Assembly (NCBI GenBank): GCA_965603725.1
Contig: CBFDEC010000009.1
Span: 1-64,000, forward strand
Direction: 5' to 3'
Origin: JAGGSN01 sp965603725
GTDB lineage: Bacteria > Zixibacteria > MSB-5A5 > UBA10806 > 4484-95
DNA: 64,000 nucleotides
Below the pieces are notes generated by a model. That model was not told the DNA's origin and did no database searches. It worked only from the letters and a program-made list of their open reading frames with translations. Below are positions 28,294 through 38,500 of this stretch, in pieces (position 1 is the stretch's first letter; every line of letters starts with the position of its first letter). Position numbers and translations under genes: made by a program.

Positions 28294-29163
28294 TTACTTT
28301 AGCATTACCATTTTCATAGTCTGGGAAAAGCTGCCGGCATTCATGCGGTAGAAATAGACCCCCGATGGCGCATCCCGACCGCTGTCACTGGCGCCGTCCC
28401 AACGAGCCTGATGATAACCCGCCTCTTTCGACTCTGAAACAAGAGTTTTAACCTTTTGACCCAGAATGTTGAATATCTCGATACTTACAAAAGCCGGCTC
28501 GGGAATCTGGTACTCAATATTTGTCTCCGGATTGAACGGATTGGGGTAGTTCTGATTGAGAATAAACTCCGATGGCAGTGATGCTCTTTCATCTTCAACA
28601 TTACTTCCTTCGCCCAGAGTTATCGTGCCCGACACGAAAACAGGCACAAAATCTACATAGCCCCTGATCAGACCAAAATATAAACGAAATGTATTCGATA
28701 TAATTTCTGTATCGATTTGACAGGTCTGTTCCCCGGCATCAGGAGAAATAGCAAATGTGACAGTCATTCCCTGCAGCCTTTCGGCGTCAGTATATAACAG
28801 GGGTTCGATGATATCTCCCCCGAGATCATGAAAGCCCAGACAGCGAATATAACCATCGTCGGCGCGGATGCTGTCGTACGCTTCTTCCCACTCCTGGAAA
28901 ACATTCAGCCAGCCTACTTCAGTGGGATATATCTGATCGTCGGGGCTGTTCCAGGTAACCGGAAGGAAAAAGTCAGAAACTGAATCATCAGTAACAAAAT
29001 AAATTGGCACATCTACATAAGTCCATTCGCCCGGCGCATAATCGACCTCCACCGAACCGATTATCAAGCTATCAGGTATCCCCGGATCATCAGGGTCCTG
29101 GGCAAAAGCGAAAATTGATGTAAAAATAAATATCCCGGCAATTAAGAAAACAAACCTTTGCAT
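28294..29163 (-). CDS. Secreted protein with type IX-like C-terminal sorting domain
   Basis: 289 residues from ATG 29163, with GGAGGT seven bases upstream; the TTG at 29178 overlaps that ribosome site. Signal peptide to about residue 22 ('IAGIFIFTSIFAFAQ'). The middle (25-195) is a beta-rich domain like cohesin/adhesin folds ('GSVEVDYAPGEWTYVDVPIY'). The C-terminus carries 'ILNQNYPNPFNPETNIEY', then 'VSIEIFNILGQKVKTLVSES' and 'GVYFYRMNAGSFSQTMKMVM', the FlgD-like/T9SS type A sorting domain of FCB bacteria. It is probably exported across the outer membrane and anchored or released. Confidence 0.9.
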   Translation of the reverse strand: MQRFVFLIAGIFIFTSIFAFAQDPDDPGIPDSLIIGSVEVDYAPGEWTYVDVPIYFVTDDSVSDFFLPVTWNSPDDQIYPTEVGWLNVFQEWEEAYDSIRADDGYIRCLGFHDLGGDIIEPLLYTDAERLQGMTVTFAISPDAGEQTCQIDTEIISNTFRLYFGLIRGYVDFVPVFVSGTITLGEGSNVEDERASLPSEFILNQNYPNPFNPETNIEYQIPEPAFVSIEIFNILGQKVKTLVSESKEAGYHQARWDGASDSGRDAPSGVYFYRMNAGSFSQTMKMVMLK

Positions 29164-29264
29164 AAACATTACCTCCAAACCTCAAGTTTAATAATATGAC
29201 CCCCAATAATTACACAACAAGCATCAACCTAAACCAAATTAATACTCTGAAGATATATCTAATT

Positions 29265-29293
29265 AATTATATATAATTTTTTAAGATTGTCAA
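29265..29293 (-). promoter_or_regulatory. Probable sigma-70 promoter of the sorting-domain gene
   Basis: On the minus strand TTGACA (29293-29288), a 17-base spacer and ATAATT (29270-29265). The leader to the ATG at 29163 would be about 95 bases. Confidence 0.45.
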
Positions 29294-29360
29294 GACATTT
29301 TTAACTTGCAGTAAAGCAACGAGTTGAAAAGGGTTCAGGATTTTATGGAATGATTTTGTG

Positions 29361-30734
29361 TTAGTTTTGATTTTTCTTATGCATTCCGTACTTTTTCAGC
29401 TTTTCAAAAAGCGTTGTATAATCGACTTTTAAAATTTCCGCGGCTTTTCGTTTATTGCCATTGGTTTGAGTAAGCACTCTTTTTATAAGTCCTTTTTCGG
29501 CCTCGGCCTGTGCGTAAGCCCCAACCTCTTTTAGACCGGCTCCCTCGCGAAGTCTGATATCTGCGGCAGAGGGAAGCCTGATCGCCAGATGTTCGGGAGT
29601 TATTGTTTTTCCGGAACAAAGGATAATCGCTCTTTCTATTGTATTTTCAAGTTCTCTCACATTTCCCGGCCAGTTGTACTTTTCCAGCAGGTTTACAGCA
29701 TCATGAGAAAGCTTTTTTGGTTTTTTATTCATATCCTTACAGTATTTTTCTATAAAATATTTGGCGAGTTCTGAAATATCTTCTCGTCTTTCACGGAGCG
29801 ACGATATAGTTATCGGGAAAACAGAAAGCCGATAAAAAAGATCCTCACGGAATTTGCCTTTAGCGATCGCTTCTTTAAGATCAATATTTGAGGCCGCAAT
29901 AATTCTGACATCAACAGTAATTTGCTTGGCGCCGCCAAGTCTTTCAAATGTTTTTTCCTGTAAAACGCGCAGCAACTTGGCCTGCAAAGCCATATCCAGA
30001 TCGCCGATCTCATCTAAAAAGATCGATCCGCCATCGGCAATTTCAAACTTCCCCATTTTACGGGCTACTGAGCCGGTATAAGCTCCTTTTTCCGAACCGA
30101 AAAGTTCATTCTCCATTAGTTCACGAGGTATGGCTGCGCAATTAATTGTTATGAACGGTTTTTTATTCCTTAAAGATAACTCATGAGCGGCTCGGGCAAA
30201 TAATTCTTTCCCTGTCCCGGATTCGCCGAGGAACAGAACCGTTGTATCGGATTTGGCTACCTTTTGCACGAGTTCGATAGCTTCTTTAATCTTATCAGAT
30301 GACCCTATTATCTCCTTCGATCCGAGAGTATTTGCCAATTCTTCTCGCAGCATCGTATTTTCAGCCACCAGACGGCTGTTTTCGATGGCGCGCTTTATCA
30401 ACATTGAAAGATGTTCGGTATCAAACGGCTTGGTTAAAAAATCGTAAGCGCCCAGGCGCATTGCCTGTACCGCCGTTTCGATTGTGCCGTACGCCGTCAT
30501 CAGGATTACCGATGTTTCAGGGTCTATCTCTTTAACCTCGGAGAGCACTCCCAAACCATCCATATTGGGTAATTTCAAATCAGTCAGGACTACATCATAC
30601 CTTTTATTGCGGGCTTTACCGATACCGGTTTGGCCATCGCTTGCAGCATCGACGTCATAACCTTCCGATTCGAGAGTATCAGTAAGCATTCGCTGCATGC
30701 TGTCTTTATCTTCAATTACAAGTATAGATGGCAT
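29361..30734 (-). CDS. Sigma-54-dependent response regulator (orphan)
   Basis: 457 residues from ATG 30734 (AGAGGTGA upstream); the frame extends 39 codons further but without a receiver domain fit. Receiver with Asp52 ('LTDLKLPNMDG'); AAA+ with 'GESGTGKE'; C-terminal Fis-type helix-turn-helix ('AAEILKVDYTTLFEKLKKYG'). The sigma-54 contact loop reads GAYTGS instead of GAFTGA. No histidine kinase is adjacent; the upstream genes encode a nuclease-like lipoprotein and UbiE/MenG. Target genes unknown. Confidence 0.94.
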   Translation of the reverse strand: MPSILVIEDKDSMQRMLTDTLESEGYDVDAASDGQTGIGKARNKRYDVVLTDLKLPNMDGLGVLSEVKEIDPETSVILMTAYGTIETAVQAMRLGAYDFLTKPFDTEHLSMLIKRAIENSRLVAENTMLREELANTLGSKEIIGSSDKIKEAIELVQKVAKSDTTVLFLGESGTGKELFARAAHELSLRNKKPFITINCAAIPRELMENELFGSEKGAYTGSVARKMGKFEIADGGSIFLDEIGDLDMALQAKLLRVLQEKTFERLGGAKQITVDVRIIAASNIDLKEAIAKGKFREDLFYRLSVFPITISSLRERREDISELAKYFIEKYCKDMNKKPKKLSHDAVNLLEKYNWPGNVRELENTIERAIILCSGKTITPEHLAIRLPSAADIRLREGAGLKEVGAYAQAEAEKGLIKRVLTQTNGNKRKAAEILKVDYTTLFEKLKKYGMHKKNQN

Positions 30735-30789
30735 AGTTTCACCTCTTTTTAAAATATCGGCATTATATTGTCCTGCTTGAATGATAAAA

Positions 30790-31431
30790 CTATGGCCGGC
30801 AATTCCTGCAGGGCGAGAATCCTTGCAGCAATGCTTGATTTCTTGTTTCAATTCTCCTGAATTTTTCCGGGCTGGTTCTTTTCAGGGTGTAACAGAGCGG
30901 ACGGTGAAAACGAAATGATCCATTTATATAAATATAATATTCTTCGGCTACAGGTTCAGGCAAAGACCATATGCCGGCTTTCCTTTCGATTGCTTCGATT
31001 TGATATGGCAGGTATTCATCCTTTAGATACACATTGTCAGGATATTGATAAACCAATGCCAAACCAGCGTTTAGTAAAGACCGCCCAACATTTACCGAAT
31101 CGGCATAAACTTCGGCCAGCGTTCTGTTGTATCGGTCAGATCCTGATCCTGCAAGCTTTAGTGAGACTTTTTTGCTAAGTACAAGTTTTTCCAGATGCAT
31201 TAAAGCCTCATCATAAAAGGGTTCGCCTGATTCAGGAGTATCAATTATGGCGATACGAACTCTCTTGCCGGAGGATAACACAAATGTATCGCCATCGAGC
31301 ACTTTAACGGCTATAGTGTCAACAGAAGCAGATTTATCATCAGAAGATTTTTTCTCACTGCAATTAGAAAGAAAAACTAAACTCAAGCACGCAGGAATTA
31401 ATACAAACTTTTTAAAAACAACGGTTCTCAT
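30790..31431 (-). CDS. Thermonuclease-like (SNase) lipoprotein
   Basis: 213 residues. 'LVFLSNC' makes Cys24 the likely lipid anchor. The staphylococcal-nuclease fold follows at 38-160: 'VKVLDGDTFVLSSGKRVRI' with Arg59, 'AIIDTPE' (Asp64, Glu67) and 'DRYNRTLAEVY' (Arg103), matching the catalytic Arg/Glu/Arg set. The C-terminus 'FHRPLCYTLKR ... GFSPCRNCRP' is the small His/Cys motif often appended to such nucleases and similar to an Ada zinc site. It probably degrades extracellular or periplasmic nucleic acid. It starts three bases after the UbiE/MenG stop. Confidence 0.88.
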   Translation of the reverse strand: MRTVVFKKFVLIPACLSLVFLSNCSEKKSSDDKSASVDTIAVKVLDGDTFVLSSGKRVRIAIIDTPESGEPFYDEALMHLEKLVLSKKVSLKLAGSGSDRYNRTLAEVYADSVNVGRSLLNAGLALVYQYPDNVYLKDEYLPYQIEAIERKAGIWSLPEPVAEEYYIYINGSFRFHRPLCYTLKRTSPEKFRRIETRNQALLQGFSPCRNCRP

Positions 31432-31434
31432 AAG

Positions 31435-32142
31435 TTATTTTCTTAACCTGTAAACAGCAACAGCTCCCAGCAATATTCCCTCATAATGCCCCTCAAGCCT
31501 CTCCCCTTTTAGCGACTTAATGACTTCTGCCTGCTTTAAGAATGTGCTCAAAGAAAAGGGCAAATAGTGATAAGCATATTTCTTTTTGGTAAACAATCTT
31601 GAAATAATCGGAATGAGCTTATAAAAATATAAATAAAAGACCCAGGCAATGATTTTATTCGGTGGATGAGCAACCTCCACAATCGATGAATGTCCGCCTG
31701 GCTTTAGGATGCGGTGAATCTCCGAACCGAATGCCCTTAGATCATCCAGATTGCGAAGCGAATAACCGTTGATAATGCCGTCAAATGACGAATCCTTAAA
31801 TGGCAGGTTTTCAGCGTCACAACATACATAATAAACATTCTTGCGGCCGCCAAGTTTCTGTCTGGCCAGCCTATGCATTTTAAAAGAAAAGTCACCAAGA
31901 ATTATTATGCCGTTGAAGTTGTCACGATTTAACAATTCGATTGACATATCGCCTGAACCGGAACAAATATCAAGCGCCACACTATCCTGTTCATGCGGAA
32001 CAATTGTTTTTTTTCTACAAAAGCCATCCAGCCCGAATGAAATTACCCTGTTTAACAGATCATAGTTTTGGGAAATGTCGTCAAACATTTGTCGAATAAA
32101 TTTTTTCTTGGGCGTGTCTTCCAGATAGATCGTTTTATTCAT
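31435..32142 (-). CDS. UbiE/MenG-type quinone methyltransferase
   Basis: 235 residues from ATG 32142; the earlier in-frame start at 32184 lacks family similarity. Family motifs: 'FDDISQNYDLLNRVISFGLD' near the N-terminus, the SAM-binding 'ALDICSGSGDMS', 'DAENLPFKDSSFDGIINGYSLRN' (residues about 115-137) and 'HRILKPGG'. UbiE/MenG methylates demethylmenaquinone or the ubiquinone precursor. Lying just downstream of a polyprenyl diphosphate synthase it most likely serves menaquinone synthesis. Other quinone genes are outside the window. Confidence 0.9.
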   Translation of the reverse strand: MNKTIYLEDTPKKKFIRQMFDDISQNYDLLNRVISFGLDGFCRKKTIVPHEQDSVALDICSGSGDMSIELLNRDNFNGIIILGDFSFKMHRLARQKLGGRKNVYYVCCDAENLPFKDSSFDGIINGYSLRNLDDLRAFGSEIHRILKPGGHSSIVEVAHPPNKIIAWVFYLYFYKLIPIISRLFTKKKYAYHYLPFSLSTFLKQAEVIKSLKGERLEGHYEGILLGAVAVYRLRK

Positions 32143-32214
32143 TATTAAATCCCGATATAAACCCACCTGTTGGGCGTAGTACAAGTATCGGTCTTAAGCC
32201 CCTTACATAGTTTC

Positions 32215-33243
32215 CTAAAATTTCCGATTAATCATGAAGTCTATCATCTCCAGGATCAGGTTGCGTTGAGTTTCATCGATGGCTCCGTCAAGCCTGGTAA
32301 ATTTTTTCTTAGCCCGGGTAGCCAATTCAATTGAGGAATCCATAGCGCTCTGAATACAATCATATTCCTCTATGAGTTTCATGATTTTTTCGATATCTTC
32401 AGATTTTTTCTGGCTGCGAGGTCTATCGAATACTTCCAGTAAGAACTTTTTATGTTCGGGGTTTGTTTTATCCATCAAGTTAATAGTAATTAATGTTCTT
32501 TTACCCTCCCATAAATCGCCGCCTATTTCTTTGCCATAGACTTCTTCATCCCCTACCAGGTTTAAAATATCATCCTGTATCTGGAAGGCTACTCCAAGGT
32601 CCAACCCGAAATCGAAAATGATTTCTTTGAATTTTACATCGGCTCCGGCAATCAGGGCGCCGATCCAGGAGGGCGTTGCGCATGTATACCAGGATGTTTT
32701 ATGACGGCACATATTCAGGTAATCATCCCGATTCAAATCCCACCGTTTGTTTTTAACCCAGGAGAGCTCTATATGCTGTCCGGCAGTGGTCATACTATAC
32801 ATATTCAGAAATTGCTCGATTATATCGAGGGTAAGTTCCGGGCCAAGAATTTGTCGGTTGTTTTTTAGAAACTCCCACATCTTACCCGCTAAGGCATCGC
32901 CGGCGTTCAAAGCCAGTGGAACGCCATGCTTAATATGCAAAGCCGGCAATCCGCGCCTTAACTCAGAACCATCTTCGATATCATCATGAATCACAATCCA
33001 GTTTTGAAAAAGCTCCAGGGCCGCGGCAGTATTAAGCGCTGATTCGATCTTTCCACCGTAAGCCCGACAAAAAATTAAAAGTATTGAAGGTCTTAACCCT
33101 TTACCTCCCCGGCTGGGATAATCACTCATCATCTGAAAAAGACTGTTCACTTCAGGCACAGAATGAAATCTTGGCAGCTTGCCGAAAATATATTCATCAA
33201 CTTGCTTTTTGTATTCCTTCAGGGTCGAAAAAAAATCGCTCAT
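32215..33243 (-). CDS. Polyprenyl diphosphate synthase
   Basis: 342 residues. Trans-isoprenyl diphosphate synthase fold with the first Asp-rich motif 'HDDIEDGSELRRG' (Asp87, Asp88, Asp91), 'GGKGLRPSILL' before it, and the second motif 'FQIQDDILNLVGDEEVYGKE' (Asp224, Asp225). It condenses isopentenyl diphosphate with an allylic diphosphate; chain length cannot be judged confidently. The neighbouring UbiE/MenG suggests quinone side-chain supply. A -10/-35 pair lies so close that the transcript may begin at the start codon. Confidence 0.92.
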   Translation of the reverse strand: MSDFFSTLKEYKKQVDEYIFGKLPRFHSVPEVNSLFQMMSDYPSRGGKGLRPSILLIFCRAYGGKIESALNTAAALELFQNWIVIHDDIEDGSELRRGLPALHIKHGVPLALNAGDALAGKMWEFLKNNRQILGPELTLDIIEQFLNMYSMTTAGQHIELSWVKNKRWDLNRDDYLNMCRHKTSWYTCATPSWIGALIAGADVKFKEIIFDFGLDLGVAFQIQDDILNLVGDEEVYGKEIGGDLWEGKRTLITINLMDKTNPEHKKFLLEVFDRPRSQKKSEDIEKIMKLIEEYDCIQSAMDSSIELATRAKKKFTRLDGAIDETQRNLILEMIDFMINRKF

Positions 33244-33248
33244 GCCTG

Positions 33249-33277
33249 TATTTAAAAACCTACGGCAAGAATGTCAA
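33249..33277 (-). promoter_or_regulatory. Sigma-70 promoter placed against the start codon
   Basis: On the minus strand TTGACA (33277-33272), a 17-base spacer and TAAATA (33254-33249). The predicted +1 is about 33242, and the ATG begins at 33243; no clear ribosome site precedes it. Confidence 0.5.
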
Positions 33278-33369
33278 TCAGTTTCTGCCCGACAGATAAC
33301 AAATCAGAGAAATTTTAAGTATAACCTATTGATATATATAAAATGACTTTGAGTTATTGAAATCGGGTT

Positions 33370-35520
33370 TTATTTTTTTGACTGAACATCCGCCGTATCT
33401 TTGAGCTTGGCTGCCAGGGCATTTTGAACCAGGGCTTTGATTTTATTCATCTCGAATGGCTTGGCAAGGATTCCATCAAGCATGCTTTGTCTGACCATTT
33501 CATCATCTATCTGGTTGCCCCACCCGGATATCATTACCACCGGCACGTCAGGCCTTAACGACTTACAAATCCTTGCTACCTCCCAGCCGCTGATACCCGG
33601 CATACCAAGGTCGGTAATTACAATATTGAAATCACCTTTCTTAAACTGTTCTACACCTTCCTCGCCAGTTACAGCTAAGGACACATCATGACCCATGAAC
33701 TTAAGTATATCACCGATAACTTCCAGAATGTTTATATCATCATCAATGACCAGCGCTCTGGCCTTTATCTCATCTTTAACCTCAGAAACGGCAGCCGGCT
33801 TTGTTTTAGCTTTGGCGGTGGTCTGGAATGAGAGTGTAAAAGTCGTCCCCACTCCGGGTTTTGAATCAACATCAATTTCGACTTTGTGACGGGTAACTAT
33901 ACCGTAGACGACAGCTAATCCCATTCCCGTACCCTGCTTACCTTTGGTAGTGAAGAACGGGAAAAACATTCGGTTTAATGTATTATCAGCCATCCCAACC
34001 CCGTTATCCTTAATCGTAACAACTGCCTGATCATCCTTCATATATGACTTGATCTTGATATAACCGCCCTCAGTCAAGGCGTCAACAGCATTTAAAATAA
34101 TATTAGAAAACGCTTCAACCAGGTCGGGTTGATTACCGAGTATCGGGAGAAGTTCACCACGTTCAAAGGTTAGAACAATCACAACTCCCTGGCGCTGGCA
34201 ATCATCTTTCCATCGCGGCTTAGTCATTTCGACAGCGTCAGCTATAGCTTTATTCAGGTCAACATGTTCAAACTGCCCCCCGCCTGATACTCTGGTAAAG
34301 TTTTGTAATTTCTGAACGGTTTTGGCGCCCCTGAAGGTTACTTCCTCAATTTGTCTGAGCTGATCAAGCCATTTGCTGTTTTTGATTTCACTCAACAGCA
34401 ACTGGGTTCTACCCAAAATGGTTCCCAGCACATTATTGAAATCATGGGCGACGCCGCCGGCCATTTCGCCAAGGGCTCTAAGTTTTTCAGTTAATATTAG
34501 CTGTTCCTGGGTAGTGGAAAGCTCTTTATAGGCTTTCTCAAGGCTTTGAAAAAGCTTGGCATTCTCGATGGCGTCGGCGGTCTGACGCGCAAAAATAGTC
34601 AGTATATCAAGATCATCCTGGACAAACTGTTTGGCTTTGGTTGAGCGCAATGTTACAGCTCCAATAACCTCGCCAGACCATGTTAAAGGAGCGCTGATGA
34701 GCGACTCCTGTTCATCCGGCGGAGTGCCGGGTACATGATAGGTTCGTGGATCAGATTCTGAATGGTTCGAAATAAGCCCTATACCGCTCTGGGCGACCAG
34801 ACCGGTTAATCCCTCCCCGAGTTTTAAGGTAATTTTTGAAATTTCTTCTTCATGTTGTTCATCGACTGTAATTAAAGGTCTCAGAAGGTCTGACTTTTTA
34901 TCCAGAGTAAATATTGTCCCGCCATCAGCGCCGACGATTTTAGTCGCCAGGTTTATAGCTTTCTCTAAAACCTCGGTATAATTCAGCGATGAATAAATAG
35001 CGGTTGACAATTCCAGCAAAGCGGCCAGTTTGGCATTAAGTTCCTGACCAATTCTTTCTTTCAATGACAGTTTCAATGAAAGCGCAACCTGTTCGGTTAT
35101 AAAAGCGGCTTTCTCAGCATAGCTTTTCGAATAATCCGACGGCAATTCATGCCAGCCCCAGATCAAAAATCCGCCGCCAATATCCACAAGTTCAAATGGA
35201 ATTGTCAGCGCTTTTCGGCAGTGAAGCGTTTTAGCAAATACATTGCAGATAGGTTTTGTGCATAAGAGCTCATCATTTTCATCTGAAGGATTAAAGTCCT
35301 GTTGTGAGCATAATTCCCAGGTATTGGGAGCGATCTTTTGCAATTCTTTTTCGAGTTGAGCTGTTTCATTTGTTTTTTTATTTATCAGCAAATAGCATTG
35401 CATCAAGACCGAATCGACAATAATCAGGGCGAAATAATCAGCGCCCAGGTTCTGACTGTTCCTTATCGAGATTGCCTCGAATATGGGCAATACATGGTTC
35501 TTATGCAATCCTACCGGCAT
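33370..35520 (-). CDS. GAF hybrid histidine kinase with C-terminal receiver
   Basis: 716 residues. The N-terminal 150 residues form an unrecognised sensor-like region. A GAF domain lies at about 165-320 ('DGGTIFTLDKKSDLLRPLIT', 'LGEGLTGLVAQSG'). HisKA follows with the acceptor in 'GGVAHDFNNVLGTILGR', then HATPase motifs 'IILNAVDAL', 'DNGVGMADN' and 'GTGMGLAVVYGI'. The C-terminal receiver has 'ALVIDDDINILEVIG' and Asp in 'VITDLGMPGISGWE'. No membrane segment is evident, so it is probably cytosolic. Its ATG overlaps the end of the five-GAF kinase gene by 20 bases. Confidence 0.94.
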   Translation of the reverse strand: MPVGLHKNHVLPIFEAISIRNSQNLGADYFALIIVDSVLMQCYLLINKKTNETAQLEKELQKIAPNTWELCSQQDFNPSDENDELLCTKPICNVFAKTLHCRKALTIPFELVDIGGGFLIWGWHELPSDYSKSYAEKAAFITEQVALSLKLSLKERIGQELNAKLAALLELSTAIYSSLNYTEVLEKAINLATKIVGADGGTIFTLDKKSDLLRPLITVDEQHEEEISKITLKLGEGLTGLVAQSGIGLISNHSESDPRTYHVPGTPPDEQESLISAPLTWSGEVIGAVTLRSTKAKQFVQDDLDILTIFARQTADAIENAKLFQSLEKAYKELSTTQEQLILTEKLRALGEMAGGVAHDFNNVLGTILGRTQLLLSEIKNSKWLDQLRQIEEVTFRGAKTVQKLQNFTRVSGGGQFEHVDLNKAIADAVEMTKPRWKDDCQRQGVVIVLTFERGELLPILGNQPDLVEAFSNIILNAVDALTEGGYIKIKSYMKDDQAVVTIKDNGVGMADNTLNRMFFPFFTTKGKQGTGMGLAVVYGIVTRHKVEIDVDSKPGVGTTFTLSFQTTAKAKTKPAAVSEVKDEIKARALVIDDDINILEVIGDILKFMGHDVSLAVTGEEGVEQFKKGDFNIVITDLGMPGISGWEVARICKSLRPDVPVVMISGWGNQIDDEMVRQSMLDGILAKPFEMNKIKALVQNALAAKLKDTADVQSKK

Positions 35521-38500
35521 CGACTTTCCTTACATTAACCTGGCTAATTAAGTCCTTTACCTGCTCCAGAGTGAAAGGTTTTTTCAAAACTTGCGTCAAT
35601 CCTCTTGACGCCAGGTCCTGTTTTTTGATTTCTTTATTCCAGCCAGTCATTGGCACAATCCGGCAATCAGGAGAAGCGCTTTTAACCATGTCAATAACTT
35701 TCCAACCATCCTTATCAGGCAAGCCAAGGTCGGTTATTACCAGATCGAAAGAATGTTTTGATAAAAGATCACTGGCCTGGGCATAATCACAAGCCATTAC
35801 GACTTTATCACACAGGCCTTTTATTATTTCATGCAAAATAGCTCGAAAGTTGTCGTCATCCTCCACCACCAGAACTGACAGGGCTGAGACATTGCTTTCG
35901 GCCGTTGATTCTTTTATAGCCGGAAGTTTTATTGTAAATACTGTACCTTTGCCCGGTTCACTTTCAACTGTGATTTCGCCGCTGTGGCGATTTATTATAG
36001 CATATACCATTGCCAGACCGAGACCGGTTCCCAGGCGACCTTTAGTGGTAAAATATGGGTCGAAAATCCGCTTAACTGTATCGGCGTCCATCCCGATACC
36101 GTCATCACTGATGTGTAAAATGACATTTTCAGATTCAACATGGGCGTCGATATTGATATTACCATCCCCGGAAATGGCGTCAATGGCATTAAGTATTAAA
36201 TTAGAGATCACTTCGACCAGCTCCGAACGATTGCCTGTAATACAAAGATCACCTATCAGCCTGGTTTTAACTTTAATTAATTTACAGCTTTGAATATCCT
36301 CCCATTTGGGTCTGGTCATCTCGACTGTATCTTCAATAATCTCCGCCAGTTTGATTGCAGAGAATTTGTTTTCGCTTTTGCTTTTTGTAAATTCATTTAT
36401 GCGGGACAGAATACTTATACCATCAACGGCCGACTTTTCAATGACCTTCAGATTCTTAAACAGTACATTTTGGGAAACATCTTTATTCTGATCTTTAGCC
36501 AGGGTCAACATCTGTACTCGCCCGACTATGGCGGCTAAGATATTCTTAAAATCATGTGCAATACCGGCGGCCACCTCTCCCAGGGCTTTAAACTTTTCAG
36601 TTTGAATAAGTTTTTCCTGCGTTTCAGCTAAACGATCGTAGGCTTTTTTTAGTTCGCTGTAAAGCATGGCATTACTTATAGCTATTTCCAGGTGTTGAGA
36701 AACGTCATACAACAATGAATTGTCCTGGGGTCTGAAACCCTCTGGATTAGGGTTGCCTACCAGTAGAAATCCGATATGCTTATTTTCATGCTTGATTGGT
36801 GAAATTGCTATATAATTAATATCCTGGTCATGAAAATATTTTTGCAGGGGATCGGTTAACCTCATTTCGTTTATGTTGTAATAAACCGGTTTAGCCTGCC
36901 TGACAACTTCAGCGAAATATAGCTCCAGACTTTCGATATCGGGCATTTCCCATATACCGTCTTTATACCTTTTAAAATAATCCGACTGATCGGGATATTC
37001 AGGATGTTCCTTGAATACAATGGTCGCCCAGTTATAACCGGTGATCTCGGACAACGATTTGACAATTCGGTTGAACAGATCTTCCAGATCAAGAGTGGCA
37101 GAAATCGCCTGGTTGATCTGGTCGACCAAACTTAGCCGTTCAGCGGTATCGATAGTCTCGCTATACAGGCTTATGTTATTAAGCGTAACCGCTAAAAATT
37201 CGGCAATTGTCTGAAGAGTAGTCAGGTCTATCCGAGAGAACGCCTTGGGACGCCTGTCCTGGATATCGAGTACCCCGTGAAAATTTCTACCGGCCACCAG
37301 CGGCAGACTATATCGCGACTTAACGCCTTCAATCCCGACGTCGAGATCATCCGGAGAAATATCATTCTGATAATAACTCTTCCACTGCTTAAAAACAATT
37401 GACAGTGTTCCCTTATCGGTGGGAAGTTTCAAACCCGGTTCATATCCTTGTCCCCAGCGACAACTCTGCTGAGCCAGCCTGAGCTGGTCATCATAATCGG
37501 GAACAAACACGGCGACCAAATCGAAACCAAACCCTTCTGACAATGACTTAACAGCTTCACTTAGCAGTTCAGATTGATTCAGGATGCCGGAAAGTTTTTT
37601 TACCAGCGAATTTGTCAGGGCGAGTTTAGCAGTGCGTTCGCGTTCTATCTGTTTCAGCCTTATCTTCTCCATGGCGGCTGCAACCTGATCTATCAACGAT
37701 TCTAACAAATCCTCTTCACGCTTTGTAAAAGCATATTTTTCACTGGACTCAACATCAAGGACACCCACAACTTTTCCATGTAAAATAACTGGCACTGCCA
37801 GCTCTGAACCGGTCTTACCGGTTGAGACGATAAATCTTTTATCCTTGCTGACATCGCCCACATTGATGGTTTTCTTTTGGGCGGCGGCATGCCCGGTTAT
37901 GCCTTCTTGGCCAATTTTAAAGCGATGTCCCAGTTGGTACTCGGGATATTCGCCGATCGTTGTCACTATATACAGTTCATCAGTATCGAAATCTCTTAAC
38001 ATAAAGGCGCAATTTGAGATATTAAAATTCATCGAAATTGCGTTTAAGACCCTGTTATAAAATGGTATCAAATCGAGATCAGAATTTAAAGCCTGACCGA
38101 CATCAAACATTGTCGTTATCTGAGCGACTTTATCTATAATCATCGAATACATGCGGGCGTTCTCAATAGCGGCCGCTGCCTGGGCAACCAGAGCGGCGCT
38201 TAAATCAACAACGTCTCTGTTTAAAACTGATCGGTCCTCAGTCCGTTGCTCAACCATTATAAGAATGCCGGTAAGTTTCCCTGCGCGTTTAAGGGGAGCT
38301 ATCAGAGCATCGGAACAACCATACAGCTTCAAAGCCTTCAGATCATCTTTAGGACATGGTTTTAAATCCCTTTCTTCCATCAGGAACGGAGTGTTTAAGG
38401 ACATTATCTCCTGCAGCCAGGACATCTTCTCTATGTCAATTATTCTTTCCTCAGGGCTGACTGTCAGGCCGCCTCTATTTGAATAGAACTTCTGCATATA

